A stretch of 34,341 bases of DNA from Opitutia bacterium. GTDB taxonomy: Bacteria > Verrucomicrobiota > Verrucomicrobiae > Opitutales > Opitutaceae. The stretch lies in NCBI GenBank assembly GCA_947442255.1, contig CANEVO010000039.1, forward strand, positions 1 to 34,341. The letters are read 5' to 3'. Both the position numbers and the translations under genes were made by a program. Of the stretch, positions 23,558-32,115 are shown one piece after another (the first letter of the stretch is position 1; each line of letters starts with the position of its first letter). The notes beneath the pieces are model-generated. The model saw nothing but the letters and a program-made list of their open reading frames with translations, was not told the DNA's origin and did no database searches.

Positions 23558-24463
23558 TTAATTCTTGGCATGCGTCGAAAAGGGCACGGTCTGCACCTCC
23601 TCAAGGCCCTTCGGTCGCGGCGCCATTCGCACGGCCATGATGGCCCGCAATACTGCCCGATCGAACATCTCGTTGCCTGACGACTTGGTGATCTGTCCGC
23701 GGGTTAAGCGTCCGTCCGGCATGATGTGGAATTCCGCCTCGGCGATGAGCCCGTCATCCAATCCGGGCGTGCGATCCAGTTCGTCCTTCAAGCGCTGTAC
23801 CAGCGCCGAGACGTAAGCGTCGACGGCATTTCGCTCGGGAGTGGTCAGTGCCGTGCCGCCCGCGCCGCCGGTCGTGTTCGCCGTCGAACCACCCACCACT
23901 CCTTTGGCGATGCCCTTGGCATCTATCTTCGCAATCTTGGGTATCGCTCCCTTCGCCGTCGCAACGGCCTTTTCTTTGTTGGCCCGATCAAACTGCTCCT
24001 TGGTGATCCGCTTTTGCTCGGCCTCCCGTTCCTTGGCGGCCTGTTTCTTGGCATTGGCATCGGCCCGCCAGATTTTTCTGAGGATCTGCTGCTTCATCGT
24101 CGGAGTTTTCTTTTCCACCGGTTGTGGCGCAGGTGTCACGGGCGCCGTCACCGCCTTTGGCGGCGGGGTCACCGGCGGCGCCGGCGTGCTCGGTGCGGGT
24201 TCCGGCAGCACAGGCTCGACTTTGGCCGGCTCCATCTTCGGCACCGGCGCCTTGGGCAACTCTAGTTTCACGCCCTCCGGTGAGCCGAGCGCCGGTGCCT
24301 CGGTGGCCGTGTAATTTTCCCCCGCTCCCGCCACCAACTCGAAAATCTTCGGCGTTTCACTCGCTGACAGGTTGAACCCATACGTGATCAGGAGCACCAG
24401 CGCCACCATCGCGGCGTGGAAGGCAGCCGATGTCAGAAATGCACTGGGCGAACGGGCGGTCAC
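23558..24463 (-). CDS. TonB/TolA-like energy-transducing periplasmic protein
   Basis: This 301-residue protein starts at GTG 24463. A single N-terminal membrane anchor is at about 12-32 (AAFHAAMVALVLLITYGFNL). A long Pro/Lys/Glu/Ala-rich periplasm-spanning segment (about 60-125) and a charged Lys/Ala/Glu helix (about 135-170, KKQAAKEREAEQKRITKEQF) follow. The C-terminal domain at about 205-300 is TonB/TolA-like (AEAEFHIMPDGRLTRGQITK, SGNEMFDRAVLRAI, then the VPF-type end). The charged helical middle is more TolA-like than TonB-like. It follows ExbD/TolR by 34 bp in an operon that couples the proton gradient to the outer membrane. No TolB, Pal or TonB-dependent receptor is in the window, so Tol versus Ton cannot be settled. 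Confidence 0.8.
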   Translation of the reverse strand: MTARSPSAFLTSAAFHAAMVALVLLITYGFNLSASETPKIFELVAGAGENYTATEAPALGSPEGVKLELPKAPVPKMEPAKVEPVLPEPAPSTPAPPVTPPPKAVTAPVTPAPQPVEKKTPTMKQQILRKIWRADANAKKQAAKEREAEQKRITKEQFDRANKEKAVATAKGAIPKIAKIDAKGIAKGVVGGSTANTTGGAGGTALTTPERNAVDAYVSALVQRLKDELDRTPGLDDGLIAEAEFHIMPDGRLTRGQITKSSGNEMFDRAVLRAIMAVRMAPRPKGLEEVQTVPFSTHAKN

Positions 24464-24497
24464 GATTTCACAGTCTTACGCATGCACGAAAAAAATC

Positions 24498-24926
24498 TTA
24501 GTGCGGGATCTGCGTATCGAAGGAAATTTTTACCAGATTGTGCTTTTTCAGCTCGTCCATCACCGCCACGAATTGCTGGGCCGTCGACTTGGCGTCCAGC
24601 CGCAGGTGCATGACCGGTGGCTTCGGCTGCGCCGCAAAGCGCGCGAGCTGATCCGCCAGTTGCCGGATCGTGAGTGGACGATCCCCGAGGAGAACACCCC
24701 CGTCCGGCATCACGGTGATCGACTCGCTTCGCTCTTTCGGATCCGACTTCTGCTGCGCACTGACGGATTCCATCGGTAGCTCCACCGGCACGGTTTGCTC
24801 CTGCTTCATGACCGACGACGCGACCATGAAGATAATCAGCAGGATGAACCCCAAATCGATCAGGTTCGTAACGTTGAGATCCGCGATCGGATGGGTCGTG
24901 CGGTTCCGCCGGAAATTTCTCGCCAT
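24498..24926 (-). CDS. ExbD/TolR-family biopolymer transport protein
   Basis: This 142-residue protein has a short basic cytoplasmic N-terminus, then one membrane helix at about 21-41 (NLIDLGFILLIIFMVASSVM). The proton-path Asp is in VTNLIDLGFILL (D25), as in ExbD and TolR. The periplasmic domain includes the ITVMPDGGVLLGDRPLT strand pair and LRLDAKSTAQQFVAVMDELK, typical of the family C-terminal fold. It lies 13 bp after the ExbB/TolQ gene and has one of the few clear Shine-Dalgarno sequences here (GAGGG, 6 nt before ATG). It forms the stator/channel complex with ExbB/TolQ and passes energy to the TonB/TolA-like protein downstream. Confidence 0.93.
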   Translation of the reverse strand: MARNFRRNRTTHPIADLNVTNLIDLGFILLIIFMVASSVMKQEQTVPVELPMESVSAQQKSDPKERSESITVMPDGGVLLGDRPLTIRQLADQLARFAAQPKPPVMHLRLDAKSTAQQFVAVMDELKKHNLVKISFDTQIPH

Positions 24927-24939
24927 GGTCAGCCCTCGC

Positions 24940-25641
24940 TCAGTTCGACTCCAACTCGATCCGATCGGCGAGCGAGCTCGCGAAGTTTTCCAGCTCGGTG
25001 GTCATCCGCCGCGTGCTGCCCAGCAGGAGATTGTAGCCGAAGACCGACGGAATCGCCACGACCAGGCCCGCGATGGTGGCGAGCATCGCGCCCGATACGC
25101 CGGGAGCGAGCTGCTGAATGCCGGCGGTTTTTTGCATCGCGACCGAACTGAACGCCTCCATCACGCCCCAAACCGTGCCGAGCAGCCCGATGAACGGCGC
25201 CCCCGAAACAATCGAAGCTAGGAAAATCATGCTCGATTCGTAGCGCAGCGTCTGGCGCGCCAACGCCCGCTGCAGCGCATTCTCGGCGTGCTCCAGCCTC
25301 GCCCGTGAATTCTCCACGCCCCGTTCCTTGCCGATCGCCGCCGCCCGCCAGTAGCTCTCGACGGCGTCGGCAAACAAATCGGCGTAGGGAATCCCCCGCT
25401 TGTTGCGGAGCGACTCGGGCAGATCGAGCAGCGTCCGCTGGTCCCGCAGGTGCACCTCGAAGCTGTGGTTCAACAGCTGCAGCCGTTTCAGTTCAAAATG
25501 CTTTCCAAACATGATCGTCCAGGCGATCAGGCTGAAAACGCCGAGACCGACCACGATGGCTTTGTCCACCGGGTCGCATCGTTCGAAGATTTCGATGATG
25601 TTCGTGGTGGCGAAAATGGGGGAGGCGAGAAGCGCAAGCAT
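24940..25641 (-). CDS. ExbB/TolQ-family proton channel protein
   Basis: From the ATG at 25641 this is a 233-residue inner-membrane protein with three membrane helices: about 28-48 (VVGLGVFSLIAWTIMFGKHF), about 140-160 (the ASIVSGAPFIGLLGTVWGVM block) and about 180-205 (GVSGAMLATIAGLVVAIPSV). The helix 2-3 motifs GLLGTVWG and ATIAGLVVAIP are family hallmarks. It works with the ExbD/TolR-like partner encoded next. An upstream ATG at 25716 would add 25 residues that lack the strong G/C third-position preference of the rest and would leave only 65 bp to the divergent PfkB gene, so 25641 is preferred. Confidence 0.92.
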   Translation of the reverse strand: MLALLASPIFATTNIIEIFERCDPVDKAIVVGLGVFSLIAWTIMFGKHFELKRLQLLNHSFEVHLRDQRTLLDLPESLRNKRGIPYADLFADAVESYWRAAAIGKERGVENSRARLEHAENALQRALARQTLRYESSMIFLASIVSGAPFIGLLGTVWGVMEAFSSVAMQKTAGIQQLAPGVSGAMLATIAGLVVAIPSVFGYNLLLGSTRRMTTELENFASSLADRIELESN

Positions 25642-25781
25642 GGGCAACGTGGCCAAGAGTTGGCGTGTTTGAATGGCGCCTTCAACGGAATTCCCGAGAG
25701 AATTGCAGCCCGTCATCCCGCGATTCTGTTTGCGACTGCGGGCCGCGGTTTTTTGCTGACCCGCTCGCCCTCTCTCCCCCG

Positions 25782-26891
25782 ATGTTTCGCACCCGCACCC
25801 TTCACGCCCTCGCCGCCACTCCGCATCGCGAGGGGGCGTTTTCCGCCCTCGTCGGGTTCGACGGTTTTGTCGATTCGATCGTTACGCCCGTGGACGTGCG
25901 GGCCGGCCAGGGCGAAGCCTTCACTTCGATCCCGACCATTCGCGAGTTCGGCGAACGCATCGTCGCCGCCGCCGGCAAGAGCACCAACATCGAGCTCCAT
26001 CTCCGCACCGAAAAGCTCGGTGGTAACGGCCCGATCATGGCCAACGCGTTGCTCGCCGCCGGGGTCTCCGTCACTTACGTGGGAGCGTTGGGCCGGCCGC
26101 AGGTGCATCCCGTCTTCGCCGACCTGGCGGCCCGCGCGCGGACATTTTCGCTGTGTGCCCCGGCCCATACCACCGCCGTCGAGTTCACCGATGGCAAGGT
26201 CATGCTGGGCACGATGCGCAGCCTCGACGATGTCACCTTCGAGCGGATCGGCACGATCATGGGGGCCGCCGTTCTCGAAGCGGCGTTCGCCACCGCTGGC
26301 CTGATCGCCCTCGTGAACTGGACGATGATCCCGAATATGACGGCGATCTTCACGGGGCTCGCCACGCAAGTTCTCCCGCGCATTCCCCGCAACCGCGACC
26401 GCCGCTTCTTCTTCGATCTCTGCGATCCGGAAAAACGCCCTGTCGAAGACCTGCGTGCTGCACTCGCGGCCATCGCCCGATTCGAAAATTTCGGCCGCGT
26501 CACGCTCGGCCTGAACTTCAAGGAAGCCCAGCAGGTGGCCGCCGCGCTGGACACGATTCCGCCCGCCGAGGACGAAACGTCTCTTCGCCATTCCGCGGCG
26601 GATATCCGCGGCCGGCTCGGCATCGACACGGTGGTGATTCATCCCCGCGAATCCGCCGCGTGCGCCACGGTGGGCGGCACTGCGTGGGTTCCCGGCCCTT
26701 ACACCGACCGGCCGTTGATCACCACCGGTGCGGGTGACCATTTTAATGCGGGATTTGCCACCAGCCAGATGCTCCAACTCGCGCCGGAGGCGTGCCTCAC
26801 GGTCGGCGTGTGCACCAGCGGTCACTACGTCCGCACCGGCCGGAGTCCGACTCGCTCCGATCTCGAAACGTTCCTCGCCAACTGGCGCTGA
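25782..26891 (+). CDS. PfkB-family carbohydrate kinase
   Basis: This 369-residue ribokinase/PfkB-fold protein phosphorylates a sugar or nucleoside hydroxyl with ATP. Signature 1 is GGNGPIMANALLAAGVSVTY with VGALG; the usual second Asn position of the GGxxxN stretch is kept in altered form. Signature 2 is ITTGAGDHFNAGFATS, which contains the anion hole GAGD and catalytic base D319. The N-terminal VGFDGFVDSIV is a substrate-side strand. The region about 115-145 (TTAVEFTDGKVMLGTM) resembles the lid. The specific substrate cannot be told from sequence. It is divergent from exbB, with a pyrimidine-rich leader and no Shine-Dalgarno; tmk follows 18 bp later and may be co-transcribed. Confidence 0.88.
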   Translation: MFRTRTLHALAATPHREGAFSALVGFDGFVDSIVTPVDVRAGQGEAFTSIPTIREFGERIVAAAGKSTNIELHLRTEKLGGNGPIMANALLAAGVSVTYVGALGRPQVHPVFADLAARARTFSLCAPAHTTAVEFTDGKVMLGTMRSLDDVTFERIGTIMGAAVLEAAFATAGLIALVNWTMIPNMTAIFTGLATQVLPRIPRNRDRRFFFDLCDPEKRPVEDLRAALAAIARFENFGRVTLGLNFKEAQQVAAALDTIPPAEDETSLRHSAADIRGRLGIDTVVIHPRESAACATVGGTAWVPGPYTDRPLITTGAGDHFNAGFATSQMLQLAPEACLTVGVCTSGHYVRTGRSPTRSDLETFLANWR

Positions 26892-26909
26892 CCCCTTCAG
26901 TCTTTCACC

Positions 26910-27557
26910 ATGCCTTTGAAACAAAAAGCCGCCGGCCGACTCGTTTCGTTCGAGGGCCCCGAGGGTTCCGGCAAGTCTACCCAGATTTCCCACCTCGCGG
27001 CCCATTTCCAAAAATTGCACCGGGAAGTCATCACGACGCGCGAACCGGGTGGCACGGAAATCGGCGAGCAGATTCGAAACATCATCGTCCACAATTCGAG
27101 GGGGGATGAGATGTGCGCCGAAACCGAACTGCTGCTGTTCACGGCGGCCCGCGCCCAACTTGTCCGCGAGGTCATCGCCCCCGCGCTGCTGCGTGGCGCC
27201 ATTGTGCTCAGCGACCGTTTCCTCGATTCGACCACGGTCTACCAGGGAATCGCACGCAACCTCGCGGCCGACCCCGTGAGCCAGATCAACCGCTTTGCCG
27301 TCGGCAATGTCATGCCAGATTTGACTGTCGTTCTCGACGTCCCCGAAGAAGTCAGCTTGGCCCGGCTCAAGCAGCGCGCCACCGACCTGCCGGATCGGAT
27401 GGAACGGGAGAATGTCGATTTCTACAAAAAAGTCCGGGAGGGCTATCTGCTCCTCGCCAGGGGCATGCCGGAACGCTTCATCGTCGTCGACGGGACCAAG
27501 CCGGAGGATGCCATCGAGAAGAAGATCTGGAGCGAGGTTCAGACGCGCCTGAAGTGA
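26910..27557 (+). CDS. tmk: Thymidylate kinase
   Basis: Tmk phosphorylates dTMP to dTDP for DNA synthesis. The protein has 215 residues (typical 205-215). The P-loop is FEGPEGSGKST (G16-T24). TTREPGGTEIGEQIR is the DR[YF]/REPGGT region that binds the substrate. ELLLFTAARAQLV and the SDRFLDSTTVYQG block (Asp-Arg dNMP binding) follow, then VVLDVPEEVSLAR and a short lid with DRMERENVDFYKKVREGY. The start follows a pyrimidine-rich stretch without Shine-Dalgarno. holB comes next after 106 bp; tmk-holB linkage is common in bacteria and supports both calls. Confidence 0.96.
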   Translation: MPLKQKAAGRLVSFEGPEGSGKSTQISHLAAHFQKLHREVITTREPGGTEIGEQIRNIIVHNSRGDEMCAETELLLFTAARAQLVREVIAPALLRGAIVLSDRFLDSTTVYQGIARNLAADPVSQINRFAVGNVMPDLTVVLDVPEEVSLARLKQRATDLPDRMERENVDFYKKVREGYLLLARGMPERFIVVDGTKPEDAIEKKIWSEVQTRLK

Positions 27558-27663
27558 CCTGTTTCGTCACCCGTCGAGGCAGAGTCGAGTCGCATCGAAA
27601 CCCCGTCGTCGCCTGTGGCATCCGGATAGCGTGGTCCGCTTCGAATCGGAAAGATAAATCCCC

Positions 27664-28650
27664 ATGATCGCCGCCCTGCCCTGGCCCGCCGCGCTCGTCG
27701 GCACTCCGGCTTTCACCGTGATCGAACAGGCGATCGCTCGGCAGCGTTTGTCGCACAGCTTGCTCCTCCACGGAGACGACCTCGGCACGCTGGTCGGCGT
27801 CGCGCACGCCATCGCCGACCGGTTGCTCAATACACCCGCCTCGTCCGCCCACTTCGCGGTGAAGGATCACCCGGACTATCTGGCACTGCGCCCCAAGGGC
27901 AAAACCCGCATCATCCCGATCGGAAAATCCGAATCGCCCGAACCCGGATCGATGCGCGCGTTTCTGCCGAAGCTCTATGTCACGCCGGCCGTCGCCCCGC
28001 AGAAGGTCGCGATCATCTACGAAGCGGACCGGATGAACATCGAATCGTCCAATGCGTTTCTCAAGACGCTGGAGGAGCCGCCCGGTCGCACCACGTTGCT
28101 GCTGCTCACGACCCGGCCCTACGCCCTGCTGCCGACGATCCGTAGCCGGACCTTGCATTTCCGCTTTCCGTCCACGACCACCTCGCTGGCGGCCGATGGT
28201 TGGCAACCCTGGCTCGACGACTATCGCTCGTGGCTCGCGCGCCTGGTTGAAGGCGGCGCCGGCTCGGACAAGCGGGCGGTCGCCGACCACATCTTCACGC
28301 TTTATGGGCTCGTCACGCGTTTCAGCGCCGTGCTGGAGTTTGCCACGGATGCCGTGTGGAAGGAGCAAAAAACCAAACTTCCCGAGGAGCTCAGTGACGA
28401 TGAAGCCGAGGCGGTGCAAACCGGCATCGCCAACGGCATCCGCTCCCGATTGTTCGCCGAGATCGAACTGGCCACCCGCACCTATGTGCTTCCCCGGCTG
28501 ATCGCGGGCGATGAGGTCGCGCGCCGGGCCTTTACCGCCGCGATCGAAAAGCTCGAACACTCGGCGGGACTGTTGCGGCTGAACCTCAATGAAGCGGCCG
28601 CCCTCGAGGATTTTCTGCTCTCCTCGCTGCGGCTTTGGACAAAGCGCTGA
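27664..28650 (+). CDS. holB: DNA polymerase III delta-prime subunit (clamp loader)
   Basis: This 328-residue AAA+-fold protein is related to DnaX. N-terminal AFTVIEQAIARQRLSHSLLL has the clamp-loader opening. The P-loop is lost (LLHGDDLGTLVG in place of GxxGxGKT), as expected for the non-ATPase delta-prime stator. KVAIIYEADRMNIESSNAFL and KTLEEPPGRTTLLLLTT are strongly conserved among DnaX/HolB proteins, and TIRSRTLHFRF keeps the Arg of the SRC arginine-finger motif with Thr for Cys. The zinc-binding Cys module seen in many delta-prime proteins is missing. It lies after tmk, the usual neighbour. The 106-bp gap (27558-27663) holds nothing recognised. Confidence 0.9.
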   Translation: MIAALPWPAALVGTPAFTVIEQAIARQRLSHSLLLHGDDLGTLVGVAHAIADRLLNTPASSAHFAVKDHPDYLALRPKGKTRIIPIGKSESPEPGSMRAFLPKLYVTPAVAPQKVAIIYEADRMNIESSNAFLKTLEEPPGRTTLLLLTTRPYALLPTIRSRTLHFRFPSTTTSLAADGWQPWLDDYRSWLARLVEGGAGSDKRAVADHIFTLYGLVTRFSAVLEFATDAVWKEQKTKLPEELSDDEAEAVQTGIANGIRSRLFAEIELATRTYVLPRLIAGDEVARRAFTAAIEKLEHSAGLLRLNLNEAAALEDFLLSSLRLWTKR

Positions 28651-28677
28651 ACCGTGCGGCGTCGCGCCCCCGGCTTT

Positions 28678-28698
28678 TGGCTGCGCAGGGCGCAGCCA
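28678..28698. terminator. Hairpin between convergent holB and oxidoreductase genes
   Basis: TGGCTGCGC (28678-28686) and GCGCAGCCA (28690-28698) form a perfect 9-bp stem with a 3-nt loop. It lies between the holB stop and the convergent stop at 28705. Neither strand has a proper T-run after it, so it may be a weak, tail-less bidirectional terminator. Confidence 0.5.
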
Positions 28699-28704
28699 GT
28701 CTGA

Positions 28705-29367
28705 TCACGCCAGCCCGAGTTGCTTCAGCACCGCGGGCGGCGGGCCATCGAACGTCGCGATCGGCACGTTCCCGACATAGCCGATATCCTTCATGCCGGC
28801 CGGCGTCGTGTAGTAACCGCCCGCGGCCAGATCGCGAAAGCGCCGGAAGAATTGCGCCGCTTCGCGGTGCTCGGGCTTGGCATCCGGCACGTGGCAAACG
28901 TCATCACAGATCGCGTTCTTCTGGCCGGCGACCAAATTAGAAAAGGCGTTGCCGAAGCGCTTGCGCGCCTCCGCATCCATCCAAGCCAGGCCCGTGAGGA
29001 TGATACGCTTGTCGGCGTCGTGCCCCGGATACGGCGCGCTGATCCATTCGTCGATGAAGTCGTGTACGTTGACCGAGGAGGCGCTCGGTCCACCCGAGTC
29101 GGCGGGAATGATCACATCGCACAAGGCCGCCGCCGCGATCCGTTGCTCTGGGTTGAACGATAACGGCCAGAGATCGCCTGGCTTGTAGCTCTTCATCACG
29201 TCCGGATCGGTGCCATAGCCAATGCCACTTTTCGCCGCCGGCGACTGTCCGGCGGCGGCCAGTGCATTGGCGTCGAGCAGCGTCGAAGCGGCAGCCGCGG
29301 TGAGCATCCACTTGATCGCCACGCGGCGATCCATCGGTTGGGGCGGGAGAAATTCGGGGGCGCTCAT
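28705..29367 (-). CDS. Tat-exported gluconate 2-dehydrogenase subunit 3 family protein
   Basis: This 220-residue protein has a twin-arginine signal: R14-R15 (PMDRRVAIKWML), then a hydrophobic Ala-rich h-region and probable cleavage near ANALAAAGQ. The mature part resembles the gluconate 2-dehydrogenase subunit 3 family: NPEQRIAAAALCDVIIPAD, VNVHDFIDEWIS, a central AWMDAEARKRFGNAF, and C-terminal DLAAGGYYTTPAGMKDIGY. In characterised enzymes this small subunit binds the flavoprotein and carries it through the Tat system. Its start lies 1 bp after the stop of the GMC oxidoreductase gene, so the two are coupled. No cytochrome c subunit, the usual third component, is visible downstream. Confidence 0.85.
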   Translation of the reverse strand: MSAPEFLPPQPMDRRVAIKWMLTAAAASTLLDANALAAAGQSPAAKSGIGYGTDPDVMKSYKPGDLWPLSFNPEQRIAAAALCDVIIPADSGGPSASSVNVHDFIDEWISAPYPGHDADKRIILTGLAWMDAEARKRFGNAFSNLVAGQKNAICDDVCHVPDAKPEHREAAQFFRRFRDLAAGGYYTTPAGMKDIGYVGNVPIATFDGPPPAVLKQLGLA

Positions 29368-29368
29368 G

Positions 29369-31171
29369 TCAAAGATTTCCTTTCTGGAGTTCGTCGAGCA
29401 GGTAGTCGCTGGCGCGCCACGCCAGCGCCATGATGGTCAGCGTGGGATTCTTGTCGGCGTTGCTGACGAAGGGCCCGCCATCTGTCACGAAAAGATTTTT
29501 TACGTCCCACGTCTGACCCCACTGGTTGGTCACCGAGGTTTTGCGATCCGCCCCCATGATCGTGCCGCCGACCTCATGAATGATTTTACCGCCGGCCTCG
29601 ATGGCCTTGCGCCCGTCCGTGACCGGCGGGGTGCGCAACCGTCCCCCCATCGCCTCGATGAGGTTCGCAAAGGTTTTCTGCATGTGCGCGGCCTGCCGTG
29701 TCTCGTGCTCGGACCATTTCCAGTGAAACCGCAGCGCGGGGATACCCCATTTATCCTTCACCGTCGGATCGATGTCACAGAAGGAATCCTCGTTCGGGAT
29801 CATTTCTCCCCGGCCGGCGAACCCGAGCGTCGAACCATAGTAGCGTCGCGCATCCTCCTTGAACTTGCGGCCGTAGCTGCCGCGCGCGAACCAATCCATC
29901 CCCGACCCCGTGCCCATGCCGGGCATCTGCCGGCCCGTGGCGAATTCGATGTGATAGCCGCGCGCGAAATTCAATTTGCCCGCGTGTTGCTCCTGGTAGA
30001 GCCACCACGGCACATAAACATGGCCGCCCCCGGCGCCATCCTCGTTGTGCAGCGGCAAGCCTTCGAGGGCGGGCACCTGCCCGCCAAGCGAAGCACCCAC
30101 CGTGTCCATGATATATTTGCCGACCTTGCCGCTGGAGTTTGCGAGCCCGTTGGGAAAACGCGCCGACTTCGAGTTCAACAGCACGCGCACGGATTCGGCC
30201 GAACTCGCTGCCAGCACGATCACCCGCCCCTGGACCCGACCCTCGCGGCCGGTCGTCTTGTCAATGTAGAGCACGCCGTTCGCCTTGCCGTTCTGATCGA
30301 CCGTGACTTCGCGCGCCATCGCATTGGGCAGAATGTCGAGATTACCCGAGGCAAGGGCCGGCGGCAGATGCACCGTCGTCGATTGATAATTGGCCTTGAT
30401 CGAACAGCCCCGGCCGCAGGGCGTGGCCCAAAAGCAGGCCGCCCGGCCGCGCATCGCGTCAGCGAGCACCCGCTGGGCCTTCGGATTGTTGGGGTGCAGT
30501 TTGGCCGGAATCGTCTCGGCATCCTGGCGCACACTGAGCACGGCGCGGTGAATCGGCACCACCGGCAGGCCCAGCTTTTTCGCGCGCTGCTGCGCAAGCA
30601 TTTCGCCAGCCCGCGCCTTCGGCGGCGGCAGCAGCACCCCGGGCGACGAGCTCGGCGTGTTTTCCAAACCCTCATTGGTGCCGTAGACGCCGATCAGCAT
30701 TTCGACTTTATCGTAATACGGTGCGACATCCTCGTAGCTGATCGGCCAGTCGAAGCCAAGGCCGTCGCGGCTCCTCGGCTTGAAGTCATACGGACCGTTG
30801 CGGAGCGATATCCGACCCCAGTGATTCGTTCGCCCGCCGAGCATCCGCGCGCGCCACCACCAGAATTTACGCTCCGGATCCGACGAAGCGCTCGTATAGG
30901 GTTCACCCGGCACCTCCCAGCCGCCATCGACGGTCGCGTCGTAAAAGCCAAACGGCTTGTCGAGCGTGGGACTCGCCCGCAATGGCGCCTGCCCGTTGGT
31001 TTGAAACATCGGGGTCTCGGTCACCGGGTCGTAATTGCGCCCGGCTTCAAGCATCAGCACTTTGGCTCCTCCCATGGCACAGGTGTAGGCGGTCTGACCA
31101 CCGGCGGCGCCGGAGCCGACCACGATCACGTCATAGCTGGGCTGGGTCTTGCTCGAAGTAATGAGGGGCAT
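29369..31171 (-). CDS. GMC-family FAD-dependent oxidoreductase (large subunit)
   Basis: This 600-residue flavoprotein has FAD-binding YDVIVVGSGAAGGQTAY (G-S-G-A-A-G at 19-24) and KVLMLEAGRNY at the N-terminus, ARMLGGRTNHWGR (the GMC WGxN-like region), a cysteine-containing CGRGCSIKANYQS, and the C-terminal block IIHEVGGTIMGAD with NPTLTIMALAWRASDYL. These match the glucose-methanol-choline family, in the branch that pairs with gluconate 2-dehydrogenase subunit 3. The enzyme oxidises an alcohol or sugar of unknown identity. It has no signal peptide of its own and probably travels with the Tat-signal partner. The ATG at 31171 is chosen over an upstream TTG at 31189. The leader is pyrimidine-rich. 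Confidence 0.92.
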   Translation of the reverse strand: MPLITSSKTQPSYDVIVVGSGAAGGQTAYTCAMGGAKVLMLEAGRNYDPVTETPMFQTNGQAPLRASPTLDKPFGFYDATVDGGWEVPGEPYTSASSDPERKFWWWRARMLGGRTNHWGRISLRNGPYDFKPRSRDGLGFDWPISYEDVAPYYDKVEMLIGVYGTNEGLENTPSSSPGVLLPPPKARAGEMLAQQRAKKLGLPVVPIHRAVLSVRQDAETIPAKLHPNNPKAQRVLADAMRGRAACFWATPCGRGCSIKANYQSTTVHLPPALASGNLDILPNAMAREVTVDQNGKANGVLYIDKTTGREGRVQGRVIVLAASSAESVRVLLNSKSARFPNGLANSSGKVGKYIMDTVGASLGGQVPALEGLPLHNEDGAGGGHVYVPWWLYQEQHAGKLNFARGYHIEFATGRQMPGMGTGSGMDWFARGSYGRKFKEDARRYYGSTLGFAGRGEMIPNEDSFCDIDPTVKDKWGIPALRFHWKWSEHETRQAAHMQKTFANLIEAMGGRLRTPPVTDGRKAIEAGGKIIHEVGGTIMGADRKTSVTNQWGQTWDVKNLFVTDGGPFVSNADKNPTLTIMALAWRASDYLLDELQKGNL

Positions 31172-31234
31172 GGGGAGAAAACGAGACAACCCATGACAGG
31201 AAGAGCGCGGCGGAAATGCAATCCGCCGTTTTAA

Positions 31235-32002
31235 CTAGGCCCCGAGTGCGAGCGAAACAAAGACTTCGCGCGCCTCGACGTGTGGGCTGTGCCCGGAATT
31301 CGGAATCACGTGAATCTTCGCCGCCGGAAAATGCTCCCGGATCGCCGCATGATCCTCGGGCTCGACATAAGTGGACTTCTCTCCGGGAAAGAACGAAGTC
31401 GGGCCGGAAAACCGGTCGGTTGGCGCCAGTGGATTTTTCTCCAACTGCGGGAGCGCCAACGTCAGCGCCGGAAGATTGATCTGCCACGACCATTGTCCAT
31501 CGTCGCCGCGCTCAAGATTGGTCGCGAGAAACTTTCTCATCCCCCAGCTGGGCACCCGGGCTTCAAGCCGCACCTCCGCCTCGGCCCGGGAATGCAGATC
31601 CGTCAGATTGAGCTCGTTCATCGCCGCAAAGTTCGCACGATGCGCCGGCCAGAAATAATTCCGCGGGGCGATGTCCACCACCATCAGCCGCTCCACCCGC
31701 GCCGGGTGACGGCACGCCAGCAACATCGCCGTTTTTCCGCCCATGCTGTGCCCGAGCAGGGTCACCCGCTCCAATTTCTGCGCATCGAGCCACGCGCGCA
31801 CGTCCTCCATCATTTCCTCGTAGCTCATCGCGTCCACTCGCGGTGAACTCCCGTGGTTCCGCAGGTCGAGCGCGAACACGTGATACGCCGCCGCGAGCTC
31901 CCGTCCCACGGTCTGCCAGTTGCGCGACGATCCCAGCATCCCGTGCAGGATGATGAGCGGCGGATGACCGGCGCCGCCAAAATCACGGTGGGCGAGAAGC
32001 AT
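31235..32002 (-). CDS. Alpha/beta hydrolase (YbfF-like esterase)
   Basis: This 255-residue cytoplasmic alpha/beta-hydrolase fold protein has the oxyanion loop LIILHGMLGSSRNW (about 16-29), DLRNHGSSP (about 46-54) and nucleophile elbow LLGHSMGGKTA (Ser86). DIAPRNYFW follows the lid entry, and the C-terminal catalytic His lies in PNSGHSPHVEA. The layout is close to the YbfF/esterase branch, which acts on acyl esters or acyl-CoA in some species; the substrate here is unknown. The open frame upstream of the ATG at 32002 adds Arg-rich residues unlike the family. It is divergent from mutS across 113 bp, and about 60 bp separate it from the GMC gene, which is on the same strand. Confidence 0.9.
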   Translation of the reverse strand: MLLAHRDFGGAGHPPLIILHGMLGSSRNWQTVGRELAAAYHVFALDLRNHGSSPRVDAMSYEEMMEDVRAWLDAQKLERVTLLGHSMGGKTAMLLACRHPARVERLMVVDIAPRNYFWPAHRANFAAMNELNLTDLHSRAEAEVRLEARVPSWGMRKFLATNLERGDDGQWSWQINLPALTLALPQLEKNPLAPTDRFSGPTSFFPGEKSTYVEPEDHAAIREHFPAAKIHVIPNSGHSPHVEAREVFVSLALGA

Positions 32003-32115
32003 CAAAAAAGTTGGGCGGAGCGCGCGGTTGCTGGCGAGCGGATTTCTCCGCAAGCACACCGCGACGTTTTTCGACTCGCTACCCGACGCCCGCTCTTCGC
32101 ACCTTTTCCGCTTCC

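Noticed and set aside
25713..27158. 481-codon minus-strand frame opposite the PfkB kinase and tmk
   Set aside because: It spans two well-supported plus-strand genes and the gap between them, with no recognisable motif.
29222..31234. 670-codon plus-strand open frame opposite the GMC oxidoreductase
   Set aside because: It is a shadow of a well-supported gene with family motifs, and no recognisable domain occurs in the antisense translation.
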